A DNA stretch of 64,000 nucleotides from Phycisphaerae bacterium (GTDB lineage: Bacteria > Planctomycetota > Phycisphaerae > UBA1845 > Fen-1342), in assembly GCA_017999985.1 (NCBI GenBank), contig JAGNKU010000019.1:31505-95504 (forward strand). Direction: 5' to 3'. Below are positions 43,719 to 52,143 of this stretch, piece by piece; position 1 is the first letter of the stretch, and each line of letters opens with the position of its first letter. The position numbers and the translations under genes were made by a program. Below the pieces are notes generated by a model, which was not told the origin of the DNA, did no database searches, and saw only the letters and a list, made by a program, of their open reading frames with translations.

Positions 43719-44920
43719 TGGCGGCCGCCTTTCGCTCCGTCGGCATCGACGCCCACGCCACCCCCGAATCCGACAGCGAAACGCTCGAGCTGGGCGGTCA
43801 GTTCAGCAGTGGTGAGGAATGCCTGCCCCACAAGATCACCCTGGGCGACTTTCTCAAGCTCTGCCGTGAGCCGGGGGCCGATCCAGCTCGACTGGCGTTT
43901 TTCATGCCGCGGGCGCCGGGCCCCTGCCGCTTCGGGCAGTACGCCCCCTACCTGCGGCAGGTGCTCGCCGAGCAGGGCTTCGGCGCGGCGCTCGTCGTCT
44001 CGCCCAGCAGCGCGGACGGCTACGACGGCATCGGCGAACACGCCGGCGAGCTGATGCGCACCGCGTGGTTCGCGATCGTGCTCGGCGACCTGGCGACGCG
44101 GTTTCTGCTGAAGACGCGCCCGTACGAAATCCACGCCGGCGAGACCGACGCCGCTTTCGAGCGCTCGATCGACGAATTCGGCGCCACGCTCGCCCGGCCG
44201 GGGCTGAGCTCGAACGAGCGCGTGGCGGAGCTCACCCAGAACGTGGTGCGCGTGCGCGACCGCTTTCGTGCCATCCCCGCGCGCTATGTCAAAGGTCGCC
44301 CGCTGGTCGGCGTCGTGGGCGAGATCTACTGCCGCCTGAACACGTTCAGCAACGACGACGCCGTCCGCCGGATCGAAAAGCTGGGCGGCGAATGCTGGCT
44401 GTCCGACATCTCGGAATGGGTCTGGTACACGAACTGGGCCCGCGAGACCGACTCCGCCCGCGACCACGGCCGGCTCACCGCCGAATACCTGCGGCTGAAG
44501 TTGAAATCGCACGTGCAACATCAGTATGAGCACACGCTGCTCGCCCCGGTCCACGATGACTTCAAAGGCTACGAGGAGCCGCACGACATCCGTGAGGTCC
44601 TCGCCGGCTCGGAGCCCTACCTGCCGGGCACCGGTGCCCTGGGCGAAATGACCCTCAGCGTCGGCAAGGCCGTCTACTTGTACAACAAGGGCGCCGATGG
44701 CATCATCGACATCAGCCCGTTCACCTGTATGAACGGCATCGTCAGCGAAGCCGTGTACCCGGCGGTCAGCGCCGAGCACGACGAGATCCCGATCCGCTCA
44801 CTGTATTTCGACAAGGTCGGCGGACACATCGACCGTGACCTGGAGATCTTTCTCGACCTGGCCCGCGCGTACCAACGCCGCAAGCGGCGACCGCGCGTCT
44901 ACCCCGCGTACTTCGCGTGA
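43625..44920 (+). CDS. HgdB-like/DUF2229-linked dehydratase component (PlsA/GeR C-terminal part)
   Basis: The 431-residue protein overlaps the activase gene by 94 bases in another frame; its ATG has AAGGGA upstream, and the family core starts at once (GRTLYIPRM). It is related to the D-component of 2-hydroxyacyl-CoA dehydratases and to the C-terminal part of PlsA-type proteins. Conserved cysteines suited to iron-sulfur binding are Cys66 (GEECLPHK), Cys101 (GPCRFGQY), Cys236 (EIYCRLN) and Cys368 (PFTCMNG). The activase upstream would feed it low-potential electrons with ATP. In PlsA these parts are one polypeptide; here they are two, overlapping. The radical SAM gene follows after 61 bases. 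Confidence 0.82.
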   Translation: MVANVSEQTRRPGLAGRTLYIPRMAYASARLMAAAFRSVGIDAHATPESDSETLELGGQFSSGEECLPHKITLGDFLKLCREPGADPARLAFFMPRAPGPCRFGQYAPYLRQVLAEQGFGAALVVSPSSADGYDGIGEHAGELMRTAWFAIVLGDLATRFLLKTRPYEIHAGETDAAFERSIDEFGATLARPGLSSNERVAELTQNVVRVRDRFRAIPARYVKGRPLVGVVGEIYCRLNTFSNDDAVRRIEKLGGECWLSDISEWVWYTNWARETDSARDHGRLTAEYLRLKLKSHVQHQYEHTLLAPVHDDFKGYEEPHDIREVLAGSEPYLPGTGALGEMTLSVGKAVYLYNKGADGIIDISPFTCMNGIVSEAVYPAVSAEHDEIPIRSLYFDKVGGHIDRDLEIFLDLARAYQRRKRRPRVYPAYFA

Positions 44921-44981
44921 CCACGGTCGCCGGCGCCCAACGGACCCGGCGGCCGCGTGTCTACGTTAGACGGAGTCCACG

Positions 44982-46991
44982 ATGCGGCACTCAGAGCTGA
45001 ACGCGTCAACCACGACCCCCGGCACGACTCCGACCGCGGCGACGCCCGAAGCACCGCCGCAGGACGGAACGCTGTGCCCATTCGTGGGTGTGCCGCCCAT
45101 CGACGCGCCTCGCACGGACGGGAGCGCACAACGCTCCGGACAACTGCACCGGCCGTTCGATACGATCCACCGCACGGCGGTCCGTGCCGACGGCGCGCGT
45201 ACGGCCCTGGAGTGCTTCAAGGTCGCGATGCGCCGGTACGCGCCCGTGCAAAAGGGTCGCGCCGGGCTGCCGTGGGCCGGCCAGTGGCAATGTGGCGGGT
45301 GCGGCCAGACCGTCCCGGGTGAGCTGGTGTACGACGCCGGCGACGACTCGATCTACCTCTCCACCACCTGTGCGGAATGCGGTCCGCGTCGTGAGCGACA
45401 CCACGATGTGCTGTTCGTCCGACATCCGCGCGGTCCGCGGCACGCCCGCCAGCCACAGCGGACGCACTCCGGCGCGCCGATCCACCCGATCATCACGGAA
45501 CTGCCGAAGACCGTCGAGACGCTCTGCCCGGAATGCGCGTGTCTGATCCTGGGGCGGTACTTCATCCACGACAACGCAGTCTGGATCGAGAAGACCTGCC
45601 CGGAGCATGGCTACTTCCGCGACAAGGTCAACAGCGACGTCGCGCTGTACCTCAAGGGCACGCGGGCGGGGTACCAGGATGAGCGCGGCGTATACGAACC
45701 GCAAGTCGAAGGCGCCAGCGCGTGCCCGACCGATTGCGGGCTGTGCAACCAGCATCACAGCGCCTCGTGCCTGGCCCAGATCGACCTGACCAACCGCTGC
45801 AACCTCACCTGCCCGGTGTGCTTCGCCAGCGCCAATCAGGCGGGCTACCTGGCCGAGCCGACGTACGAGATGGTCGTCGAATACCTGCGCGCGCTCCGCA
45901 ACCAGCATCCGTACCCGGCGACCGCGATTCAATTCACCGGCGGCGAGCCGACGCTGCACCCCGACTTTCACCGGATCGTGCGGACTGCGTGCGAGATGGG
46001 CTTCTCGCACGTGCAGATCGCGACGAACGGACTGCGCATCGCCGATCCCGAGTTCGCGGCCCGCGCCGCCGAAGCCGGCCTGCACACGCTCTACATGCAG
46101 TTCGACGGGCTGGACGACGAGCAGTACACGCGGTTACGCGGGGCGCCGCTGCTGGAGAAGAAGCTTCGCGCGGTCGAGAACTGCCGCCAGACGGGCATGA
46201 AAATCTGCCTCGTACCCACGATCGTCAAAACGGTCAACGACGACCAGGTGGCGCCGATCTTCCGGTTCGCCGTCGAGCACGCGGACGTGGTCAGCGCCAT
46301 CTCCTACCAGCCGGTCGCGTTCACCGGGCGAATCAGCCACGCCGAACTCGCGCAGAAGCGCTATACGCTGGGCGACCTGGCGCACGACCTGGCGGCGTGC
46401 AGCGGCGCCGATGTGGCACGCGACTTCTTCCCGCTGAACTTCATGACGCCGCTCGCACGGGTCATGCAGACGCTCGACGGCAAGCCGAAGATCCGGCCAA
46501 GCTGCCACAGCGATTGCGCGTTCGGCACGTATTTCTTCGTCACGCCCGACCGGCAGGCGATTCCCGTGCCGAAGCTATTCGACATGGCGCGGCTGATGCA
46601 CGGGTTCAACGAGCTGGCGGCGCGGATCGAGCAGCAGCGCCCGACGGCCCTGGCGAACTGGAAGGACAAGCTGGACCTCGTCCTGACGTTCCTGGGCAGC
46701 TACCGCTGGACGGAGCGCGACTTTCGCGTCACGCCGTTCACATTCATGCATGCGCTGCGCGGGCTGACGAACAAGGCCGTGGGCCGCGGCGCAGCAGGCC
46801 GGAAGACCTACCGCACGCTGATGGCCGCGGGCATGCACTTCATGGACCGGTACAACTACGACACCGAGCGGATCAAGCGCTGCGTCATCCTCTACAGCAC
46901 GCCGGACGGGATGTACCCGTTCTGCACGATCAATGGCGGCCCGACGTACCGCCCGTACCTCGAGCAGATGATCGCGCAGCCCTTGGCCTGA
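44982..46991 (+). CDS. Radical SAM enzyme of the Tes/MJ0619 type (candidate tetraether/membrane-spanning lipid synthase)
   Basis: The 669-residue protein starts at an ATG with GGAG six bases upstream. After a 90-residue low-complexity lead come two ribbon-like modules: Cys104-x2-Cys107/Cys130-x2-Cys133, and Cys182-x2-Cys185/Cys206-P-E-His209 (KTCPEHG). Then follow an auxiliary group Cys248, 252, 255, 263, the radical SAM motif Cys273-x3-Cys277-x2-Cys280 (CNLTCPVC), the GGEP motif (FTGGEPTLHP), a CHSDC group near 507, and a late Cys in PFCTING. KTCPEHG, the CPxxCGLC group and TNRCNLTCPVCF are marks of the family containing archaeal tetraether synthase, which joins lipid tails. Placement beside the PlsA/GeR-like genes supports a lipid role. 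The exact reaction is inferred. Confidence 0.8.
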   Translation: MRHSELNASTTTPGTTPTAATPEAPPQDGTLCPFVGVPPIDAPRTDGSAQRSGQLHRPFDTIHRTAVRADGARTALECFKVAMRRYAPVQKGRAGLPWAGQWQCGGCGQTVPGELVYDAGDDSIYLSTTCAECGPRRERHHDVLFVRHPRGPRHARQPQRTHSGAPIHPIITELPKTVETLCPECACLILGRYFIHDNAVWIEKTCPEHGYFRDKVNSDVALYLKGTRAGYQDERGVYEPQVEGASACPTDCGLCNQHHSASCLAQIDLTNRCNLTCPVCFASANQAGYLAEPTYEMVVEYLRALRNQHPYPATAIQFTGGEPTLHPDFHRIVRTACEMGFSHVQIATNGLRIADPEFAARAAEAGLHTLYMQFDGLDDEQYTRLRGAPLLEKKLRAVENCRQTGMKICLVPTIVKTVNDDQVAPIFRFAVEHADVVSAISYQPVAFTGRISHAELAQKRYTLGDLAHDLAACSGADVARDFFPLNFMTPLARVMQTLDGKPKIRPSCHSDCAFGTYFFVTPDRQAIPVPKLFDMARLMHGFNELAARIEQQRPTALANWKDKLDLVLTFLGSYRWTERDFRVTPFTFMHALRGLTNKAVGRGAAGRKTYRTLMAAGMHFMDRYNYDTERIKRCVILYSTPDGMYPFCTINGGPTYRPYLEQMIAQPLA

Positions 46992-47241
46992 CGCGCCCAC
47001 GGTCAAATCCGTAACTGCATCAATCGCATGGCGTTATGGCCCCGCGCTGCGCCTTGCCGCGCCGACCGTCACACCCGCGTACGCATAACTGAGACTCGAT
47101 TATCGCACTCTGCCGGCACGCGCCACCGTGCGCAGAACCCGAATATTACTCTCGCCGCGCCAACCAGCGCCCGAAATACTGGTCCAACTGGGAGACGGTA
47201 TAATGCATTACTCGGGCGTGTCGCTCTGTGGAGATCGAATC
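46992..47241. other. Intergenic region with a candidate -10 box
   Basis: About 250 bases. TATAAT at 47199-47204 lies 38 bases before the next start codon and could be a -10 element, but no -35 match precedes it at the right distance. Confidence 0.35.
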
Positions 47242-48663
47242 ATGAAACCCGCACGCCTTGCCCCGCTGGCCCTGCTGGCGGCGGTCCCCTGGTTCTTGGG
47301 CGCCCCCCGGCCGGCGGCCGGCCAGGAGCTGGCTCAACTGGAGGACGAGACAGTCCTCCAGGACTACGAGGCGCCGGCGGAGATCGCGCCGCATCTCGAT
47401 GCGCTGGTGCGGGCCACGTCGCCCTCCGCAGCCATCGAGGCCTACGCCCGGGGTCGGGCCGCGGTGCCGGACAGCTTTGAGCTGACCCAGACCTTCGTGC
47501 ATGTCATGGTCGCCCTCGGCGCTCCGGACCTCTGCGCTGCCCAAGCCGATGAAGTCGTGCAGCGCGATCCCAGTGACGGACTGGCGTGGGGTGTGCGCGC
47601 CGTCGGTCGGGCCGGGAGCGAGGATTACTACGGCGCGTTGGCGGACATCGCGACCGCCGCGCACCTGGCGCCGCGCGAACCCTTCGTGCAGCGCATCGCC
47701 GGACAACTGATGGCATGGTACGACACAAAGGGCGAACCGGGCCGCCTCGACCCGGATGTGCACCAGTCGCTGCGCAACCTCCGCCGCGACTTCGCCAACG
47801 AAGACGCATTCTCCCAGGAATACCGCGCCGCCAAGGAGTACTTCGAGCGGCCCGAGGCCGCACCGGCAGACCAGCCGGCGCAAGTCGCGCCCACCGTGCC
47901 GCCTGAAAGCAGCAGCCCCATCGCGCTGACGCCGGCGCCGAGCGTGGTCTACGAGGAACCTGCCTACGAGGTCGTGACACCCACGTACAACGTCTACCCG
48001 GAGACGTACATCGACACGGGCTGGTACTGGGGACCGACGTACGACACGTACCGTTACTCGTTCGGAACCAGTCTCTACATCCTGCCGCGTCGCCACTATG
48101 ACTGCTGGCCGCGCTATCGTTACCCGTACCGGTATGGATACCGGCCGTGCCCGCCGCGCATTGACCGGCACGACGATCGCGACCGCCATTACTCGCGGCC
48201 CGGCTGGCGCGACAACTCGAACGACCGGCACCCCGCGCCGCGCTCGGGCATCACGCCGCGCTATGGCGTGCCCGACAACCGCCTGGGACGCGATGCACGT
48301 ACGCCGGGTCACAAGCCCGCCGTTACGCCGAACTTCAAGCCGCCGACCGTCCCCGGCCGGAAGCCGCCGACCGTCCCGGGCGTGAGGTCCCTGCCCGGCT
48401 CGGGATCCCGACCGCAGCGGAGCAATCCGGCGATCGCCCCGCAGGCCACAGGGTCGCGTTCGGCCGGCACGCCGAGCCAGCGGTCGACGGTCAGTCCACG
48501 CCCCTCCGCCAGTCAGCGTCCGAGCGCCCACGTGCGTCCAGCGCCGTCCGCGCCGCGTCACTCGGTCAGCTCGGGCAGCCGCAGCGGGCCGAGTCGCAGC
48601 AGCGGCCACAGCGCCGTCCGCGGCACGAGCCGCAGCGGCGGGCATAGCCCCCGTGGCCGGTAG
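47242..48663 (+). CDS. Exported protein with helical repeat region and low-complexity basic C-terminus
   Basis: The ATG at 47242 has GGAG eight bases upstream and starts a signal peptide (LAPLALLAAVPWFLGAPRPAAG). The 473-residue protein has a helical, TPR-like region (about 40-215), a Tyr/Pro-rich stretch (about 235-310, with YRYPYRYGYRP), and then about 150 residues rich in Pro, Ser, Arg and Gly with short repeats (KPPTVPGRKPPTVPG). The C-terminus resembles disordered, possibly nucleic-acid- or polysaccharide-binding tails. No family was recognised; the codon pattern and signal peptide support a real gene. Confidence 0.6.
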   Translation: MKPARLAPLALLAAVPWFLGAPRPAAGQELAQLEDETVLQDYEAPAEIAPHLDALVRATSPSAAIEAYARGRAAVPDSFELTQTFVHVMVALGAPDLCAAQADEVVQRDPSDGLAWGVRAVGRAGSEDYYGALADIATAAHLAPREPFVQRIAGQLMAWYDTKGEPGRLDPDVHQSLRNLRRDFANEDAFSQEYRAAKEYFERPEAAPADQPAQVAPTVPPESSSPIALTPAPSVVYEEPAYEVVTPTYNVYPETYIDTGWYWGPTYDTYRYSFGTSLYILPRRHYDCWPRYRYPYRYGYRPCPPRIDRHDDRDRHYSRPGWRDNSNDRHPAPRSGITPRYGVPDNRLGRDARTPGHKPAVTPNFKPPTVPGRKPPTVPGVRSLPGSGSRPQRSNPAIAPQATGSRSAGTPSQRSTVSPRPSASQRPSAHVRPAPSAPRHSVSSGSRSGPSRSSGHSAVRGTSRSGGHSPRGR

Positions 48664-48779
48664 GCACGGTTGTTGTTGAATCCCGCGCTCGCCCCCATAA
48701 TGTGCGTCCGCCAGCTGCCGCGCATTGGACTGCGCCGGCCAACCGGCGGTGATGCCGTGGAATCTGGAGGACGTGCGTA

Positions 48780-49256
48780 ATGAAGGGCGACGCGAAACTG
48801 CTGAAGAAGCTGAATGATCTACTGGCTGACGAGTTGACCGCCATTAACCAGTACATGGTGCACTCCGAGATGTGCGATGGCTGGGGGTACGAGCGGCTGC
48901 ACCGCCAGATCGAGAAACGCGCGATCCAGGAGATGAAGCACGCTGAGATGCTGATCAAGCGGATCCTCTTCTTCGAAGGCACGCCCGTCGTCAGCAAGCT
49001 AAACAAGATTCGCATCGGAGCCGACGTGGCCAAGCAGTTCGCGAACGACCTCATGGCTGAGCACGGCGCGCTGGAGATGTACAACGAAGCCATCAGGCTG
49101 GCCGACCAGGTGAAGGACGCGCCGACCCGCAACCTGCTGGAGCAGATTGCCCGCGACGAAGATGACCACATCGATTGGCTGGAAGAACAGCTTGATCAGG
49201 TCAAGCAGCTGAGCCTGCAGTTCTACCTGTCGACCCAGATCAAGAAAGACGACTAA
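48780..49256 (+). CDS. bfr: Bacterioferritin
   Basis: The 158-residue length and sequence match haem-containing bacterioferritin, the 24-subunit iron-storage shell. All ferroxidase ligands line up with Escherichia coli numbering: Glu18, Glu51, His54, Glu94, Glu127 and His130. The haem-binding Met52 is present. GGAGG lies nine bases before the start. It stores iron and limits peroxide chemistry. No bacterioferritin-associated ferredoxin or iron regulator gene is adjacent. Confidence 0.96.
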   Translation: MKGDAKLLKKLNDLLADELTAINQYMVHSEMCDGWGYERLHRQIEKRAIQEMKHAEMLIKRILFFEGTPVVSKLNKIRIGADVAKQFANDLMAEHGALEMYNEAIRLADQVKDAPTRNLLEQIARDEDDHIDWLEEQLDQVKQLSLQFYLSTQIKKDD

Positions 49257-49322
49257 ATTCGTGCCGCAACACCGACCTCCCGCCCGGGGAGAAGCCGCGG
49301 GAGAGTTATGCGACCACCGCCG

Positions 49323-49517
49323 TTAAGGACGGGGGTCGTCGTGCACTTCAGCCGGCGGCGCGTTGTTGCGCCCCACACCCCGCTTGCGCACCGCCTCGCG
49401 CAGCAAATACTCGATCTGGGCGTTGACACTGCGCAGCTCGTCGCGCGCCCAGCGCTGCAGCGCGTCCGACAAGTCCGCGGGAATGCGTAACAGGATGGCC
49501 TTCTTCGTGTCCGCCAT
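49323..49517 (-). CDS. Arc-type ribbon-helix-helix protein, 64 residues
   Basis: The small protein starts with the RHH pattern of Arc/MetJ-type DNA-binding proteins: [20 protein letters not shown] as strand and first helix, then [15 protein letters not shown] as second helix. The C-terminal 20 residues are polar and probably disordered. It lies 83 bases after the SPFH gene on the same strand and is probably co-transcribed with it. It may regulate this operon; no toxin gene is adjacent, so a classical toxin-antitoxin role is not supported. Confidence 0.75.
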   Translation of the reverse strand: MADTKKAILLRIPADLSDALQRWARDELRSVNAQIEYLLREAVRKRGVGRNNAPPAEVHDDPRP

Positions 49518-49600
49518 GACGTTCGATTCGGCCAGGGGCGGCCGTCAGCCGGAGACCAGCCGCGCCACGGCCGATCTCCGGGCAGCCGCTGACGCACCGT

Positions 49601-50503
49601 TCAGGAATAAAGGGTCCCGGCGTTCACGACCGGTTGCGCCGCCTGCTCGCCACACAACACGACCAGCAGGTTGCTGACCATCGCCGCCTTGCGCTCGTCG
49701 TCCAGCTCGACTGTCTTCTTTTCGTGGAGCCGCTCGAGCGCCGTCTCCACCATGCCCACCGCCCCTTCGACAATCCGCAGCCGGGCGGCGACGATCGCCT
49801 CGGCCTGCTGGCGGCGGAGCATCGCGCCCGCAATCTCCGGGGCGTAGGCGAGATGGCTGAGCCGTGCCTCCTCCACGATCACGCCCGCCTTGATCAGCCG
49901 CTCCTGCAGCTCCTGCTGCAACCCGTGCGAGACTTCGTCCATGCTGCCGCGCAGGGACAATTCGTGGTCCGCCGTCGTGTCGTACGGGTAACGGCTCGCC
50001 AGGTGCCGCAGCGCCGACTCGCTCTGGATGTGCACGTAATCGCGGTAGTCGTCGACATCGAAGGTCGCCTGGGCCGTCTCCTGGACGCGCCACACCACGA
50101 CAGCCGCGATCTCGGTCGGATTGCCGCGCTGGTCGTTCACCTTCAGCGTGTCCGTGTTGAAGTTCCGCGTCCGCAGCGACAGCTTGATCTTGCGGAAGAA
50201 CGGGTTCGCCCAGTGAAAACCGGACATTCGGACCGTGCCCTTATATGCACCGAACAGCAGGATCACGGCGGCCTCGTTCGGCTGCAGGGTGAAGAACCCG
50301 GCCATCAACACCATCAGGATCGCAAATGCCAGCCCGCAGGCGACGATCCCACAGATCTCCGCCACCGGCACCTCGCCCCGTGGCGTGTGGGCGACGACGT
50401 ACACCAGCCGGATGAATGCCCCAATCACCGCGAGGAGCAGTGCGATCAAGATGGGCAGGACCACCCAGCCGCTCGTTGTCCGACGCTCGAATTCCGTAGT
50501 CAT
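49601..50503 (-). CDS. SPFH/band-7 domain membrane protein
   Basis: The 300-residue protein starts at the ATG at 50503, which has AAAGGAG six bases upstream. Two N-terminal membrane helices ([18 protein letters not shown] and [20 protein letters not shown]) are followed by a band-7 domain ([58 protein letters not shown]) and a coiled-coil-like segment rich in Ala/Glu. Such proteins form membrane microdomain rings and control proteases or stress responses. The partner here is the RHH gene downstream. An NfeD-type partner is not present. Confidence 0.87.
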   Translation of the reverse strand: MTTEFERRTTSGWVVLPILIALLLAVIGAFIRLVYVVAHTPRGEVPVAEICGIVACGLAFAILMVLMAGFFTLQPNEAAVILLFGAYKGTVRMSGFHWANPFFRKIKLSLRTRNFNTDTLKVNDQRGNPTEIAAVVVWRVQETAQATFDVDDYRDYVHIQSESALRHLASRYPYDTTADHELSLRGSMDEVSHGLQQELQERLIKAGVIVEEARLSHLAYAPEIAGAMLRRQQAEAIVAARLRIVEGAVGMVETALERLHEKKTVELDDERKAAMVSNLLVVLCGEQAAQPVVNAGTLYS

Positions 50504-50658
50504 CCGCAACTCCTTTCAAGCAGCGCGACCACTTTGCTATGTATAAGATATCATAAAAATATCACGATGCAAGCGCGTGCATACAAGTCTCGACAGGTGA
50601 CGCAACTCGATTCATGTCAATTGGTTACAGACTCCACCGGGGCCGCGAGCTTCCCCTG
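50504..50658 (-). promoter_or_regulatory. A+T-rich promoter region upstream of the SPFH gene
   Basis: The 50535-50575 stretch is markedly A+T-rich. On the minus strand TTGCAT and TATCTT are 16 bases apart, and TATACA lies just downstream. An inverted GATAT/ATATC pair lies between them and could be an operator. Confidence 0.4.
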
Positions 50659-51681
50659 TTACGGCTTTTCGGCCCGACCGGTCTCCGGCGTCGCCATCAC
50701 GTTCGGCTTGAAGACTCGCGATTCCAGCGCTCGCACGTAGGTCGTCCAGTCGCTGCTGGCGTCCGTGTCGCCCGCGATGGCCTCCGACACCATCGCCAGC
50801 TTCGCATCCAGATTGTCGAGATAATGGACCATGAGCGCTTCGGCGGTTGCCGGCAGGCGCGGGCTGCCGAACTCATACTTGCCGTGGTGGGCCAGGATGA
50901 CGTGCTTGAGCGCCATCTCCACGGCAGCGGGGAATCGCCGTTGGGTTTCGCGTTCGAGTTCACGGCACTTGTCGTGAATCCAGAGCACGCACTGCACGAT
51001 GTGCCCGACGAGCTGCCCCTCGTTCGTGTATTCGAAGTTCGTGCTGTAAGCGAGCTCGCGCGTCTTGCCCGCGTCGTGCAGGAAGATGGCCGTCAGGACC
51101 AGGTCGCGGCTGACCTGCGGATACAGCGGGCAGATCGCCTCCGCCAGCCGCAGCAGGTTGCGTGTGTGCTCCACCAACCCGCCGACGTAGGCGTGGTGCA
51201 TCTGGACCGCCGCCGGGCAGCGCTTGAACGCGGCCACGAACTCGGTGTCATTGACGAACTTGCCCAAGAGCGCAAGCAGGTCGCGGTTCTGCACCTGGCG
51301 GAGCAGATCCTTGACCTGGTTCCAGAGCGCGTCCACGTCGTGTTTCGTGGTCGGCAGGAACTCGGCCGGATCGAAGCTGCCCGCCTCGACGCCTCGCAGA
51401 CCATCGATGATAAACTGGCGATTGCCCCGGTAGTTCTCCACGCGGCCGCGAAAGTGCAGCAACCCGCCCTCGGGGATCGAATCGAAGATCTCCTGCGAAG
51501 CCTGCCACATGCGCGCCGGCATCTGGCCACTGCCGTCCGCAATGACGACGTGGATGTACAGGCTGCCGTTGGTCGTCGTGCGCAAGTCCTTCTGCGCCAC
51601 GCGGAAGACCTGGTCCGCGACGCGCTCGCCGGCCTGTAGTTCCGACACCTTCCGGCGTGCTGGCGTATTCGCGGTTGTCAT
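50659..51681 (-). CDS. YhaM-like OB-fold/HD-domain 3'-5' exoribonuclease
   Basis: The 340-residue protein has an N-terminal OB-fold (VADQVFRVAQKDLRTTTNGSLYIHVVIADGSG, then MPARMW) and a C-terminal HD domain with HHAYVGGLVEHT, IFLHDAGKTREL and AHHGKYEFGS, giving the His/Asp metal ligands. This layout matches YhaM, an exoribonuclease/3'-5' exonuclease of Gram-positive bacteria, and related HD proteins. It is probably involved in RNA turnover. The start overlaps the stop of the upstream gene (ATGA, 51681-51678). Confidence 0.83.
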   Translation of the reverse strand: MTTANTPARRKVSELQAGERVADQVFRVAQKDLRTTTNGSLYIHVVIADGSGQMPARMWQASQEIFDSIPEGGLLHFRGRVENYRGNRQFIIDGLRGVEAGSFDPAEFLPTTKHDVDALWNQVKDLLRQVQNRDLLALLGKFVNDTEFVAAFKRCPAAVQMHHAYVGGLVEHTRNLLRLAEAICPLYPQVSRDLVLTAIFLHDAGKTRELAYSTNFEYTNEGQLVGHIVQCVLWIHDKCRELERETQRRFPAAVEMALKHVILAHHGKYEFGSPRLPATAEALMVHYLDNLDAKLAMVSEAIAGDTDASSDWTTYVRALESRVFKPNVMATPETGRAEKP

Positions 51682-52106
51682 GGCTTCTTCTTCCCGCTCC
51701 CGCGCTGGGACCGCAATGCAGCCGCCCACTCGTACGCGTCCGGCGTAATGAACACCGCGTCGTCGCCGAACATGTCCTGCCGCAGGACCATGCCCAGCGG
51801 GGTGGTGTAGTAGGAATGCATGGCGGCCGCGAGTTCCGCGAGCGCGGCATCCCAGGTCCGGCCGCTGTCTTCGAGGGCGCGCAAGGCGAAGAAGACTCCG
51901 TCGGGTTGGCCCTGGTAGCGGCCGACCAGCTCGGCGATCAGGATCTGCTCGGCGGAGCGACGTACCAAGCCCCAGTCGGCCCGCGCGTTGTCGTGAAAGA
52001 CCACGCGGTGCAGACGCTCAATCTCGTCCACGATCCGCCGCAGGTGATCATGCGTGCGCACCGCAGCGGTCAGACGCTCAATTTCCTCGCGAGCCAGTTG
52101 CGACAC
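51678..52106 (-). CDS. Hypothetical protein, 142 residues
   Basis: I place the start at a GTG at 52106 because the longer frame would overlap the 3' end of the lipoprotein gene by 83 bases. The product is helical at the start (LAREEIERLTAAVRTHDHLRRIVDEIERL), has a middle with RRSAEQILIAELVGRYQGQ, and ends in a basic tail. I recognise no family. It lies between a lipoprotein gene (37 bases) and the YhaM-like gene (overlapping), so it may act with that nuclease. Confidence 0.55.
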   Translation of the reverse strand: MSQLAREEIERLTAAVRTHDHLRRIVDEIERLHRVVFHDNARADWGLVRRSAEQILIAELVGRYQGQPDGVFFALRALEDSGRTWDAALAELAAAMHSYYTTPLGMVLRQDMFGDDAVFITPDAYEWAAALRSQRGSGKKKP

Positions 52107-52143
52107 AGCACACCTGTGGCCCCAAATGGGCGACGAGTTGCGT

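Noticed and set aside
49323..49517. Toxin-antitoxin module built on the RHH protein
   Set aside because: No toxin-like frame is adjacent; the neighbour is an SPFH membrane protein.
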